Source of the DNA: Diphasiastrum complanatum
Taxonomy: Eukaryota > Streptophyta > Lycopodiopsida > Lycopodiales > Lycopodiaceae
Direction of reading: 5' to 3'
DNA length: 64,000 bases
Assembly (NCBI GenBank): GCA_029204225.1
Contig: CM055103.1
Location: forward strand, 26,896,293-26,960,292
Each line of letters begins with the position of its first letter. Positions within the stretch are counted from its first letter, which is position 1. Below are positions 31,330-44,640 of this stretch, piece by piece. The notes beneath the pieces were generated by a model. The model ran no database searches and was not told the DNA's origin. It worked only from the letters and a program-made list of their open reading frames with translations. Made by a program: the position numbers and the translations under genes.

Positions 31330-32777
31330 TGTACATAAATAAACAAGTGGGTCCCACCACTCAAAGTACTATTGGCCAAGCCTTACTTAGTGGGCCTCGC
31401 CACAGTACTGTACAGTTAGAATAATAAGTGCAAAGGCACCGGCTTCCTGCATGTGTAAGCCTGACCCAATGAGCACATTGCTAGTTGTTTCAAGTTGTTC
31501 CATAGAGACTTGGGCCCTAGGTGTAAATAAAATAAGTTAAAGGCCAAAGTCTAAGTTACGAACTCAAGTTGCAAATAAGGAATCTAATTTGGTCAAAGTA
31601 AGACTCACATGATTCATGTGACTTGCTTTGTTCTTTCTCAGAACCATTAGATTAAGTCTGTGTTTGTTTGAGGGGCTTGGATTAGAATCCTTGCCCATGA
31701 AGTGTGGCCAATCAGAGTGAAGGAGGTGTTGGAGGATGCAAGCTACGCACAAAGCAGCTGCATCCATAAAGGCACCAAAAAGAGTGCATTCATCCCATAA
31801 GTAAGTGGAGACTAAAACAACACCCACATATAAGCTCATTGTAGACAATGTACCCTTGTCCCCTGGTATCAACCCTTTTAGGGTCAAAGAGAAAAGATGG
31901 CGGGTGGCTAGGCAGTGGGGATGGGATTCCACGTGCGATTCACAGGTGCGAACGTGATGTGCCACATCATCTATTGGACTGCTCTCCACTGTCGACAAAC
32001 TCTGAGGTCTACATCATCAACTCCTCCGACTTCGAAGTCTTCAAGTTCGAGGTCCATGTCATCACCATCCTGTCAACTTGCTCTGTCCTGTCCGACATAG
32101 ACTACGTTAATAGTTCACTTCAGTACTTTTTAGTAACTATATTGTTTCACGCTCGTTTCCCACAGTCATTGTAACTAGTCAATGTATATATACATAACGA
32201 CAACTCACGAAATGTAGACATAAGTGAGAAGAGTGATGAATGCATGGATGAGTGACAAGAACACAAATAATAATTTAGTGTGATTCAGAGTTCCTCTGTG
32301 AACTCCATTGTATCTTAATTATCTAATTCTTTAGGATCAAAGATGTCGAAGAGAGTGAAAGCTATTCAAGAAGTAGGGATAGTTAGTCAATCTGTAGCTA
32401 GCAAAGTAAGATCACAACACATAGTGTATTATTATTGTGAACCATTCGAGGGCATAGGATTGTGATCTGATCGTTGTATTCACAACAACTTAATTCAGAT
32501 TCTCTATTTTCTTATGTATGTTTCACTATGAATGTTTTATGATAAATTCTCCCTCATTGATATTCGCTCCATATGGAATGTCTAACCTCGAAGGAAGCAT
32601 GGTTGTCTCTGACACCTAACTGTTTCACTCCCTTCATAGTTGTCTTCGACACCTACAAGGCATTCCTCTTGTTGATCTAAGTTGAGGTCTGAAACTATAG
32701 TTTGATAAAGCTCCTATTATTATTTCTATGTCAAGTTCTCTTTCCTATTACACACTTAATCACAAAAAAATCCAACA
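31330..32777 (+). repeat. Probable LTR, family G
   Basis: The part 31990-32777 matches the reverse complement of 56975-59100 (minus the LTRs nested there): shared TTCAGTACTTTTTAGTAACT, TGTATATATACATAACGACA (a TATA-box region near 32185) and AAACTATAGTTTG.TAAAG. It ends TCCAACA at 32777. The stretch 31330-31990 is probably U3 but is less certain. No coding frame. Confidence 0.5.
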
Positions 32778-32869
32778 GGAGACTCACCTTGGGAATCTAT
32801 AAAAGAAGGCCATTTCCTTTGTATTGTGTCTCTATTCTATTTCTAATAACACTCTACAGGTTTCATTCA

Positions 32870-33117
<248 letters not shown>

Positions 33118-33139
33118 TTTTTCACCAAAAAAATTTAAG

Positions 33140-34260
33140 GGTAGTTTAGTGTGGTTGAGGGGTTAGTTGTGCATTTTTTTCCGTGATTTTTTGCTTGTAT
33201 GTATGTGCTTCCAATAGTCCAAAAAATCCCATAGAAATTCAAAAAACATGAAAAATCTGTTTTTGGTAGGAAAACATATCTAATAACTTTTTGTTCAGAT
33301 TGAAGTAACCTTCGCAGAGCCTTTTGAAGTTCCATCTCATTGAGACAAGGACACAAAAATCTCTGCAAGAGGTAGTTCCTAGCCATTTTGCCAAAATAGC
33401 CAAAAAAAATCCAAAAAACCTTAAAAATTTAAAAAATGCTGCTAAAAAGTAACCTTCGCATAGCCTTCTAAAGCTCCATCTCACTGAGATAGTGACACAG
33501 AAATCTCTGCGAGAGTAACCTTGTAGATTAAGACCCTCTACAAAGGTCCCAAGATCCAGAATAGCAAAATCAAAGACAAAACCCTTGCAAACATCAATTT
33601 TTTGATTTTTTGTTGGAACCTACCTTTGAGAGAATTCTGAAGCTCCATCTCATTGAGATAGTGACACAGAAAAAGTTGCGAGAGTTAGTTTGAATCATTG
33701 AGTGATCTGTGAGCCAAAAAGTGGTCTTGAACCCTCGCAGAAACCAATAACTCTCGCACCATTAGGAAAGAACCTTCGCAACATGATCCATTGAGCTCAA
33801 AATGTCATTTTTCATCTTTGACCAAGTCTGCAAAAATTCATATGAAGTTTTGATGAAGTTATGAGGGAAAAACCTATCCATAACCCTCTGCACCACTAGG
33901 AAAAAATCTTTGTAGGATTGACATAAGTTAGATCTAATCTAGATCCAGCTACTGTTGACGAGAGTTAATTCCCAGTAGATTGCAAGAAATCTGGTTTTAC
34001 AGAGCCAACTCTTGCACTGAGTAACCTTCGCAGATAGGATCAATAGTAAGATCTACGTCATATTTGTCTACTGTGAAAATCTCAAGCCAATCAGAGCTAG
34101 GATCAGAGAGATATCTAACAAAAAACCAAGAAAAAAGGCTAAAATTACACTCATACCCAACTGAAACTGATCAAACCTTGTCAAATCTAGGTTGCCGTCA
34201 CAACATCCATCAAGATCCAACATCCCTAGACTAAACCAAGTGAATAAATCTTAGATCAAG
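33140..34260 (+). repeat. Detached gypsy leader block with TGCGAGAG motifs
   Basis: Reverse-oriented relative to the leader at 1153-2398. It has at least three copies of a block containing AAGCTCCATCTCA.TGAGATAG followed by GTGACACAGAAA and CTCTGCGAGAG (33310-33370, 33455-33515, 33620-33690), then further motif copies to about 34030. No gag follows; 34261-34800 holds no recognised gene. Confidence 0.6.
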
Positions 34261-34800
34261 ACGATCAGTACCCAAAAAAAACAGTTCCCTCTGCCACCAT
34301 CCATCACTCTTTTGTTTCATCTGTATTCCATCTTCCATCTCATCTTGACAGTGTAGCCCTCTCATTTGTAGTTTGTCCATCTTTACTGATCTATCTTTCA
34401 CTTACTCTTTTCTCTTCACTTAAAAAAAAAAAACATGAATTTGGACGAGTTCCACCAGGTTATATAATCTCCAAAAGATAAAAAATATTCCCTCTAGGAT
34501 ACCTCCAATTTTATCAAAAGCAATTGATCTCCTATTGTTGCATAATAGCAGTCAAACACAGGCAAGTGGTCCATAAGTCCAATTATAGTTCTGGGTCCTC
34601 ATAAGATTATTAATTACAATACCGGCCAAGCTTCATACTCTTTTTCTGACTTTGAAGATCAAATAAGTACTTAGAGATGGAACAATTTCCCAAGTGAGTC
34701 TCAAAGGTTGTTGCTTTTGCCTTGATGTCCCCCATCAATATCAAGAATGTTAGATGGCAACATCCACACCACCACTTGAAGAAACTTTTGTAGAGTTTCC

Positions 34801-35560
34801 CTAATAAAAAATGACATCTCTTCCAATGACCACTTTCTTAGTTGAAGGAACTTTGTAAGCCTTGGTTACCTCACTATAACCAACAAATATACCTTTCCTT
34901 GAAGATGGATCCTCCTTTGTCCTATCATCAAGAGTGATGTTGATATAGCAAATGCATCCAAAAGTTTTGAAAAACTTGACACTCGGCCTTCTACCAAACA
35001 AGATTTCAAAAGGGATTTTTCCATCCAATACAACACTCGGCCATCTATTGCATAGAAAATTAGCACACAACAAAGCTTGATCCCAAAAGGATTTCATAAG
35101 GTTCTATTCCTCTTCTCGGCCACTCCATTTTGTTGTGGTGTCCTTGGGCTTGTGTACTCCATTTGCATAACAATAAGCTTTGAACTTGGTCGAAATGTAC
35201 TCACCACCATTGTCACTCCTCAAGCACTTGATCTTGAACTTGACAAAGACATCAAACACCTCATCTTTGCTTTTTAGTAGATGCACCCAACAAAATCTAC
35301 TAAAATCATCAATAAAAGTCACATACATCTTAGCACCTCCATTGCTAATTGTAGTAATACCTTGAATATCCGAATGAACAAGTTACTTGACCTTGATGTC
35401 GATCTCTTATAAGGTAACGTATGTGACTTTGATAAAGCACATTGTTCACAAACATTATTCAAGCTTGTTAAAGAATTGGGAAGACCAAAAACAACTTGCC
35501 TCAAGTCATTAATCTGCAAGTAATATAGTCCATATATGTTACCCATAACTCACTGAGAAT
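34801..35560 (-). pseudogene. Copia integrase fragment
   Basis: Same family as the gag at 18006. Pieces in order: VVFGLPNSLTSLNNVCEQCALSK (integrase zinc region), [20 protein letters not shown] and [19 protein letters not shown] (second Asp) with a damaged Glu region, then SFWDQALLCANFLCNRWP, FKTFGCICYINITLDDRT and SSRKGIFVGYSEVTKAYKV. Frames are broken and neither gag nor RT is attached. Confidence 0.82.
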
Positions 35561-35708
35561 CCTGTAACTTAGCCACAAAAGAACTCTATTCCTCATGAGT
35601 AAATAACATATTTGGGAAATCTTTGAAGTGAATAATTCCACATCCATAAATTTTCCAACCATCAAACTTTTACTAACAAAATTTCTTCACCCAATCAACC
35701 TACATCAT

Positions 35709-35842
35709 ATCTTCATATTCAAACCAAGATTAGGTTGACTTATATAGGCATCTTTGGACATAAGGTGAAGATTATATCTTCGTATTCAAACCAAGATTAG
35801 GTTGACTTATATAGACATCTTTGGACATAAGGTGAAGATTAA
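35709..35842. repeat. 67-bp tandem duplication
   Basis: Two near-identical 67-bp units (35709-35775 and 35776-35842), each with ATTCAAACCAAGATTAGG and CATCTTTGGACATAAGG. They lie in AT-rich sequence (35561-36790) where no gene is recognised. Confidence 0.85.
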
Positions 35843-36799
35843 AGTTTTATTTTCACCTGATCCAATCCATAACAAAATGGTACTTGGTAGGGTAATCAGT
35901 GGAACCTAAATTTAATCATTACCGCTACTATCCATAATCATGAATAACTCACAGCTCAATACCCTGAAACTCCTGTAGTTCCAGATTATTTGCAACAATC
36001 TCTAGAGAGTTTCTCTATGTCACATGGATAGTTCAACCTTTGCACACATACTAAATTTCCACAAATATCTATGAAATTGGTTGATCCCCTGAAAGTCTTA
36101 TTCGTATCTCTTCATCTCCCCCTTATTAAAGAAATTCCATAATTTTCATTAAAAAGGTTCTCAGGAGACAATGTATAAGATATCAAAGATTAGAATAAGT
36201 CAGTAATGCGTATCCAATACTATTACAAACCAGACTTTCTCCAAAACCATAAAATATCTTATCTCGAGTGATAGAAAAATTACATCTCAATAATCAACTA
36301 TCGAATAGAGATAATCGTTTGGGTTTAGGAAGTCTAAATTCCATTGAATCAATTGAAAACGTCAATAGATTCTGTGCCATATTCACAACCGTATGGAAGT
36401 ACAATTTCATATAACAATAATTAGTCCTTCGAAACATAGTTCCACACTGGAAGGAGTTATATGAATCTCAATCCAATTGTCTCATATTTAAGAAATTTCT
36501 AAAAAGTATGAGCTCAAATGAAAGAGAAATAGATTTGAGGGTCTCCATATTTTGTAAATAATGAGATACCATTTGGGATCTGGATCTATATCTCATAATT
36601 TCCCAAAATGCCTTGAACCATATAACCAATGGATTTTTCTGTTAGTATTACCATTAAAGTAATCACTAACCATCGGTCTACAGTCACTCGCACAATAAAT
36701 TCTCTTTAGAATCACTAATGTCCATACCACCAGTTTTTCCTCCAAGAATTCTCTACTTCTAGATCTATTTACCAAAAAGTCAAAAAGACGATTTGGCTA

Positions 36800-37000
36800 T
36801 CCTATACCCAAATATAGGACCAAATTCACAACCAATTCCAAGAGATACTTCTAGCTATTGAATTCTCTCATGCTCCTTAAGTATTTCTGTGTAGATGACC
36901 ACATCATCTAAGAATACCACTCCGCATTGACCCAGGCAGGGATGAAATGTATCGTTCAAATACTGTCGAAATGTAGTAGTTGATGAATAATATGGCACAA
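36800..37000 (-). pseudogene. Gypsy-type RT fragment
   Basis: The minus strand reads TFRQYLNDTFHPCLGQCGVV followed by FLDDVVIYTEILKEHERIQ, the catalytic LDD region of a gypsy-like reverse transcriptase. It has stops on both sides. Too short to place in a lineage; a pararetrovirus-derived RT cannot be excluded. Confidence 0.55.
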
Positions 37001-37018
37001 GTCTCTAAAAGTTGTAGT

Positions 37019-40000
37019 GTAGAGTTTTTACTTTTATTTTTTAGTATTTGATTTGGACATCTTCCTTTGGACATCCTAGATGGTTTTGTTGGAGAATTAG
37101 TTTTGATTAATTTAATTTTTTTTTTGTGTTATTTACAATTGTTGTATCATTTATTGTTCTTGGTTTCTTTCTTTTAAGTGATGATTTTTCTTTTTCTTTT
37201 TCTTATAGGTATGATGGAAATATTCTTTTCGATGTGTATTTATTTTTGTTCAGAAGTAGAATGAAGTGGCTTGTCTTCTTGAAAGATGCTATTACTTTCT
37301 TCTTCACTGTAAAATATGTTATTATGCTCAAATGACAAAAGCTCTTTAGCATAGTTGATGTAGTCAAAGAATTAATACTAAAAAAAGATTAAATAGAACA
37401 TTTCATGGGGTGTGTGCCTATAGTTAAAATAGCAAGATTCATTAATAAAAACTATTGATGATATTTAGCATTGAGAGGATGAGCACAAGAACATGACTAA
37501 TCTTTAGAGTTTGTGAGATTATGAAGAGATAAAATAGTGGTTGATACTTGAGTATTTAATCTAGAAGTGGGTGATCCTAGAACCAACACTTGTCATAGAT
37601 TAACACTAAAACAAGTCTTTTATGAATTCTAGAGCTCTTATTGAATGTATGAAAAAATTGATGTTCCAGCATGTTTTCACCCAATGATGAAAAAATGTGA
37701 TCAACTTCTTTGCTCTTGTGAAGGTTCTTTCTCCTCCATCTTACTCAATTCATTTTCTTTTCCAACCACTCCTTGACCATCCCTAGCCACTCTAACTTCA
37801 TCCACCTCTCAAAAAATGCAATAAGATTTTTGTGTTCTCATTTTCACCTTTGGATCTTCATAAATGAAAATTGACTTGATCATTAAGATCATTACATTAG
37901 ATGACGACTTCTTTTGTCCTCATGGAAAGAAGATTAATAACTATTAAACAGTACAATTTGGAATCTATTTGGAGATATTAACGGTTAGTGAATGTTATAT
38001 GTGATCAATTGCTATTTAATGACATTCTTTTGTACTTGCTTGAAAGCGAGTTGAATCTCACCATAAAGAAGTACATTCAGCGGAGATTCAAGAATTAATC
38101 ATCTTTAACAAGCATCATGAAAACGTTTTTGTGCAAGTATGGCTTGTGACCAAAGACTTTCTTTCAGCTACTTACAGAATTTCAGAAGATGATAGAAGCA
38201 ACACGAATATAACTTCATAGGTCTGAGATCAGGAAATCAGTGAAGAAGGGAATGACTTTTTGTATTCTCAACATGAGAGTCACCAGGTTTCAGTTAACTT
38301 CTTTCTGTAGACTTTCAAAGGAGGACCAATAACAGGAAGATAATGTGTTTTGCCTTGTGCTCATGCCTGAGGAAATCATGATTCGCACAGTTTGAAAGTA
38401 GAAATAGTTATAAGATACAAGCTCCTAGTTCATGAGCGGTATCCCACAGTTTCTTGGGTAAATCAATATAAATATATACTCCAACATTTATTCAAAGATG
38501 TTATTTGGAGAAATTTGGGTGTAGTTCATAATGCCACAACCTTACATCGACCACTTACAGATTATTACTTCATAGATTAATATTTCCTATATATATATAT
38601 TTTGTTCAAATATGACCATCTTGTGGAGAAAATAAGCTACAAGTAGGAAATGTGCATTCTTTTTCTTTGCTAACAAGTAGTATGCTAGCCTATATCGTGA
38701 GAGACAAAAATGTAATTGCCTCAATTTTGGCCCATAATCATCATAGTTCTACTAAAGACGTGGAAATAGTATTTATGTGTTTTTCCATTTTGATTGAGTA
38801 ATAATGAATGATTTTGACTTGGATTATTGGCTTAATTATGTTTATTGTGGCAGAGATATGGTCTTTTCATACAATTTTTTGTGTGAAAAAGATATATGCT
38901 ATTATAGAATATCAAAATATGCTTTATTTTTTTTTTTGCACTAGATTAATGTTATTAAAAATGTGAAGGATGAATCAAAAATAGTTTCATAGCCACTTTT
39001 GATTATTTATGTGTGAACCTTATATTTACATGTACACATGGTTCTTGAAATATAGTTGGTGGACTAATCTCAAGTTTCAGCTCAATAAAATAGTTTTTGT
39101 TCCATGAAACATTCCAAGTTCCAAAGTGTGAGTGTTTCAATTATTTTGAAGTGTGAGATTCATTTGATGTAATGTTGAGAGCTGTTGATACGATGAAATA
39201 TTAATGTTACACGAAACACACTTATGTTTTGTATAAAAAGTGTGTATGTCCTAGAGATGTATTAAAGATAGACAAGAATAAACTAATCATAAAAAGTATG
39301 ATGGAAAGTCAACAAGCACCATGTTATGTGTGAATCTATTCCAAAAAGAGATTTGATTTCATGGAATTTTCTAGCATAAAATATGTTTGAAAATTTATAA
39401 AGTGAAATAATGTACTTTTGAATAAAGGATCTTTTTTAAGAAGCTTCGTGCAAAATAGTTGTTATCCACATGTGAGAGTCCCACAACATACTTTTGAAAA
39501 GAATAAATAAAATGACTTTATTATTTATAGCCACTTTTGTTGAACGATGAGCTTGGCAAGCATCATATGTCATAAAGAGTCGATAAAAGAGATGTACATC
39601 ATATAATTATTGTGAGGATTGATAGGGTCCATAACCATGCACACTTGCAATTTAACAACAAAAACTCATTGAAAAGTGAAATATTCTCATTAGCATTTCC
39701 TAGGCATTGAATTGAGATATCTATACTTATACATGAGTCCTTTCTTTATTATTAACATTTCATTAAAGCATAATATGAAAGTCAACGATACATTCATAAA
39801 AATAGCTTTGATAATTGTCGAAATCAAGTCAATATAGAATCTAATGTATGTGGTTGCTAGCTTGACAAATTGAATTGTGTAATGAGACTTGTGTGGCTCA
39901 TAAGTTTGGTTGATGAGATGGTACAAGGTATAGGCACAAAGTGTAATGCTTTTTGGTTTTCCTTTTGAATGGCAATTCTACATATAGAGACATTCTTACA

Positions 40001-40600
40001 TGAAAAAAGACACTTTAAATCACATAATCATGATTTTTTTAAGGACAATAACATTGAAAGTGCATGTTGAATGTCCTAATATATAGAGTAAAGATTTCTC
40101 ACAAGTACCTTCTCTTCCTTTTGAAAATATGAATATGATGCTACCACTTTATTTAAAAGTATATGAATAAAAGTCCCACTTTATCAATGTCAAAGAAGCT
40201 TATCAAACAATCAAGCTGGCTAATATCAAACCTAGTTCCAACACCACAAGTTGTGTAGTTAATTCTTTGTGATGAAAATGGAAGTTGTTTTGGTAGTTAT
40301 TTTAAGATGGTTAAGAGTTGTTTAGTGTGATGTTTGAAGGATATTTTCAAAAAACTGAAAAAATCACATATATTACTACAAACTAAGGAAAAAAACATGA
40401 AAGAATGAGAGGGGGACTATTGTAATAATCATTCTGTACATAGATATAATAGTTGCCAATAAACTTTATTTAACATTTTTTTTTATAGTGGTGTATGTAA
40501 GCAATAGGAGTTTAAACTAAACCTACCTCCAAAACTTGCACAATGCAAAAAAAAAAAAAAAATCTCATATCACTTCCTTTTATCAAGAATTTAACAAACA
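37019..40600. other. AT-rich region without recognisable genes
   Basis: 3.6 kb with only short frames (for example 37126-37335 and 38392-38580, plus) that match nothing I know. A short (TA)n run is at 38591-38603. Probably old, decayed transposon sequence. Confidence 0.5.
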
Positions 40601-40659
40601 ATCTTCACAAATAGGAAGTAAAAGACAAAATTTTGGGAACCCCAAAAATACTTAAAGCC

Positions 40660-41680
40660 CGAGTTTTTCCATCCAATACCACACTTGGCCATCTATTGCA
40701 TAGAAAATTAACACACAACAAAGCTTGAACCCAAAAGGATTTAGGAAGATTAGCACCTAACCTCATGGCTTTGGCACCTTCACATAAAGTTCTATTCTTC
40801 CTCTCGGCCACTCCATTTTGTTGTGGTGTCCTTGGGCTTGTGCACTCCCTCTTGATCCCATGTTCTTCACAAAAGGCCTTGAACTTGGTAGATATGTATT
40901 CTCCACCATTTTCACTCTTCAAGCACTTGATCTTTTTGGAAAATTGAACCTCTCTTGCAATCTTGAACTTGACAAAGACATCAAACACCTCATCTTTGTT
41001 TTTTAGTAGATAGACCCAACAAAATCTACTAAAATCATCAATGAATGTAACATGCATCTTGGCACCACTATTGCCAATTGTAGATAAACCATGAATATCC
41101 GAATGCACAAGATGGAAACGCTTACTTGATCTTGATGTAGATCTCTTTTAAGGTAACCTATGTGACTTAGAAAGTGCACATTGCTCACAAGCACGACTAT
41201 TGCTTGACAAAGACTTGGGAAGATCAAGAACCACTTGTCTTTTTGCCATCACCTCCAATTACTTGAAGTTGAGATGGCCCAATCTCTTGTGCCATACCTC
41301 TTGATTTGACATGTCTTATTTTGCCATACATCCAACTTGGTTAGCAACAACACAAGCATCAAGTTTGAACAACTTGCCTTGCCTTTTCCCTTTTGCAATC
41401 AATTCATCTTCTTTCACCACCAACAAACTCCACCTTGAATCCCTTATCAAGCAATTGACTTACACTAAGAAGGTTCTTAGTAATGGAAGGAATGGACAAA
41501 ACATCTCTCAAATTCACATTCCTATTTGTAGAAAGAAAAATAGGAATTGTGCCAATCCCTTTGATTGCACACTCACCATCATTGGCCATGTAGATAACCT
41601 TCTTGTCACCTTCAAATGCCATCAAGAATGAGTAATACTCCTCATGATATGTCATGTGTGATGTAGCTCCACTATCAATC
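40660..41680 (-). pseudogene. Copia protease and integrase (part 2 of split copia D)
   Basis: Continues the copia at 46468-48388 after an insertion. The protease site is cut at the DSG region: ATSHMT is here and PWWI is at 46470. Then come the protease body (IYMANDGECAIKGIGTIPI), pre-integrase pieces near 41250, [36 protein letters not shown] (second Asp changed to Glu) and [14 protein letters not shown]. It stops near 40660 after SVVLDGKT, so RT and RNase H are gone. Confidence 0.85.
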
Positions 41681-42156
41681 AGTTGAAATTCTGTTAGGAT
41701 CTAGTGCAGTATGCAGATCACATCACACAATCACCATAGCCACTCCTCACAAGCTCTCAAAGATGGCACAACAAAAGTTAAGTCTATTATGAAGAAACAT
41801 TGTACATATAGCAAAGCCCCAAACTGCATGGGCTCAACAGGTGTCACTAAACTGGCCTACCACCTGCCAAACTAGAGTTAGACCCAATATGGCCACATAT
41901 ACTGACAAACCCAGGACATGCCCCTGAGTATAGCATAATGAACTCAAAATCACTGTACAGGCTAATTTCTTCCTACCTGTGGCTATCCAGCTAACCCAAG
42001 TAGCCGTCTGCGGGATCAGTGCCCGATCAATATATCCTAACGGGTCACGTCCCGATCACAACCATATACAATAAACCAAATAAACTGTACACTAATTACA
42101 TCATCACATTTAGAGCTTACATAAAATGTATATCAGATTAACTCTGATTTCTAACT
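41681..42156 (-). repeat. 3' LTR of non-autonomous element
   Basis: 476 bp. On the minus strand starts AGTTAGAAATC and ends AATTTCAACT. Differs from the 5' copy at only a handful of positions. Confidence 0.85.
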
Positions 42157-44319
42157 CTCTCCCTTAAGCTCAAATGTGATAAGAGTAAAAAATAATATAT
42201 TGCAGCAGTGTTTGGAGTGTCCAAAAGATGTTATGCATATCACAACTACCATGTACATGACTCACACTCAAGCACACCAACAAACCACCAAGTTTGACTC
42301 ACAAAGTATCTTGTAAACACAATGCTCATACAGAGAGTCTACCATACTCTCGACCAACTGACTCGTCCCCAATCCGACTTGAACACAAGTGGACCACATG
42401 AGCGACATGGCTCAAACTGAGAAAATCCCACTGCCACCATGAGACTTACATCCTCCATCTAGCTAGGCTGACATCCTATCAGACACTTACAAGTACGAAC
42501 CTGTAAAGCTGACGTAAATGAGCAGCTGAGACTCAACCTGAAGAAATCTTACTGCCACCATAAGATTGCACCCTCACTAGATAGACAACTAGTAGACAAT
42601 GACAAGTCAATGAGCATAAATGACTACTTTGTTTCACTGTAGTAAATGCACAACTTTCTCTTGTCTTATCCCCGATCTCACCACCTGAGAATCTGCACCA
42701 TGGAAATTCCAACACTTGTGCCAAGCCTAGACTCCTGCAAATACAGCCAAATGCATGAAAGCTATAGGTAGCCTATCCACGTCCGTGATGGCCAATGACT
42801 GGGCAAAACACCCATCATAGTGTTTGCCCTCCGATCACACCCCGTGCAATCTCCATCAGCTCTCCAACCTAGAGCTGGCTCTCAAAGCTTCAAGCTTTGC
42901 CCATTTGCGTTTGCAGCTTCCTGATTCCATCATGAATCCCACCTGTAAGTCCTGTCCATGCCAATGACTCAAGTCCAATATGAAATAGTTGCCCCCTGAT
43001 GATCATCTCATGTCATCCTGTAGTGCTATCCCTACCAGGTATTCCAATGTCATCCATGATCACAAATATCTGAGTATCTACCCTGTAGTGCCCACTTGTA
43101 TTCTCCCAAGCTAGCTCCAAGCTACTCCTGTGAATGGTTCCAAACCACTCCCTGAGAATACATTGAGATGTGAACTCCAAAGCCACCATCAAGTCCCTCA
43201 CATGACTGTGCATGCCAATATCCCTCCAAGTGAACCTGTGAGATCTTCCATGGCCCAAACCAAATGATCTACACCCTGTCATCACTGAAATCTGCATCCC
43301 TGATGCAATACTGATATGGCAAATTGACTTGACTTACTCAAACTGGTAGTTGAAGTGTATCTCCTCGATGACAAACTTGATATACTGCTCCACAACTACA
43401 ATGGCTTGATCAAAATTGACTTACTGACTGCAAAACCGCAAAATCATCACACTCACCACTCGCCAAGAGCATCCAAAGTGTGATTATCGACCCGTTCTTC
43501 ATCCTCCATGTGTCCCACACACAGCTCGTCCAATGCAAGTCCGCTATCTTGCCCAATGGCTTTCAACTGGCACCACCTTGCACTTCCATCACCAGTGACC
43601 GCCAAAATGTGTGTACCTCCAAGCTAGCCCATATTTTCCTCCGAACGAGAAATTTCCAAGCTACAGATGCGTGTGTCAATGCAGCTATCACCTGACTCGA
43701 CAATGTCACTACCGATCATACCTGTGAGAGCGTTCCCCCAAAGCGTCACTTGACGTTGGTTGGTTCGAACCCCAAAAGTTGAACATGATCACAAGAATTT
43801 TTCACTTGTAATCGGCATATCATGCCTACCTCTAACCTGTAATTGCTTGCCCTCTCAAAATTTTTGTCAATGATGAGTAGTCAGGCCGCCAAACTGCACT
43901 TCCGTCGCCAATACTAGCTTTCTCCACACAATTATGCTACCATTCACCCTCATACTGCATTTACCACTTCCAAACACCATGTTACCCTGTTAGGAGTAAG
44001 TAATAGTGATTACAAAGCGATAATGCCTCATTGTACCATCCTGTAGCAGGTTTCACCAGCCAAAAATAGCCCCGATTTTGGCCCTATAGTACTCGAATAG
44101 CGAATGTAGCCCATCACTAGGTCACCCGCACTCTGCTCGATTGAATGGTGACGAAAACACCCCGAAACATCTTTCTCCCTACTCTGTGACGTCGCTCTGT
44201 CTGCTGGCTCTGAGTAGCCAGTTTCAAGGGTTATTTTGGCCCAAAGATGGCCAAAAAAGTTGCCTTCTAGCCTTAGTTAGGCCCTTCCAAAAAATGACTT
44301 GCAAATTTGAACTGTAACT

Positions 44320-44640
44320 TCATTAAGAAGTTTGACACATTTGCTGTCATTAAAACATGTGATGTCTGCCAACGAGCCAAGAAAAATACGAAAGCAGACT
44401 TCACACCTTTGACTCCCATTGTAGAAGGTGAAGCCTTCCATAAATGGAAAATTGACTTTGTTGGACCAATCAGCCCACTAGCGAAACACACCCAAGCCCG
44501 TTATATCCTAATAGCCACAGATTACACCACTAAATGGGTTCAAGCTCGGGCAACAAAGGACGCCAACGCAAAGACTATAGCACGTTTTCTTTATGAAAAC
44601 ACTAATATACACGTTTTGGCTGTTCTATTAAGCTAGTTAG
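44320..44640 (+). pseudogene. Gypsy integrase fragment inside the non-autonomous element
   Basis: TCDVCQRAKKNTKADFTPL (second half of the zinc region), FHKWKIDFVGPISPLAK with the first catalytic Asp and RYILIATDYTTKWVQARATK are in one clean plus-strand frame to a stop near 44636. This is antisense to the element around it. The second Asp and the Glu are absent. Confidence 0.82.

Noticed and set aside
37010-37020. GTTGTAGTG as the possible right end of the CACTA element starting at 19417
   Set aside because: Only 9 bases match the inverted start, the next bases differ, and the flanking triplets (TGA versus TAG) do not form a duplication; one such match is expected by chance.
37126-37335. Hydrophobic 69-codon frame that could be a small membrane protein
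   Set aside because: Phe/Leu-rich translation of a T-rich stretch in a region with no other gene signs.
43740-43775. GGTTCGAACCCC resembling a tRNA T-loop
   Set aside because: No matching acceptor stem, D-loop or anticodon arm could be placed upstream; a chance match.
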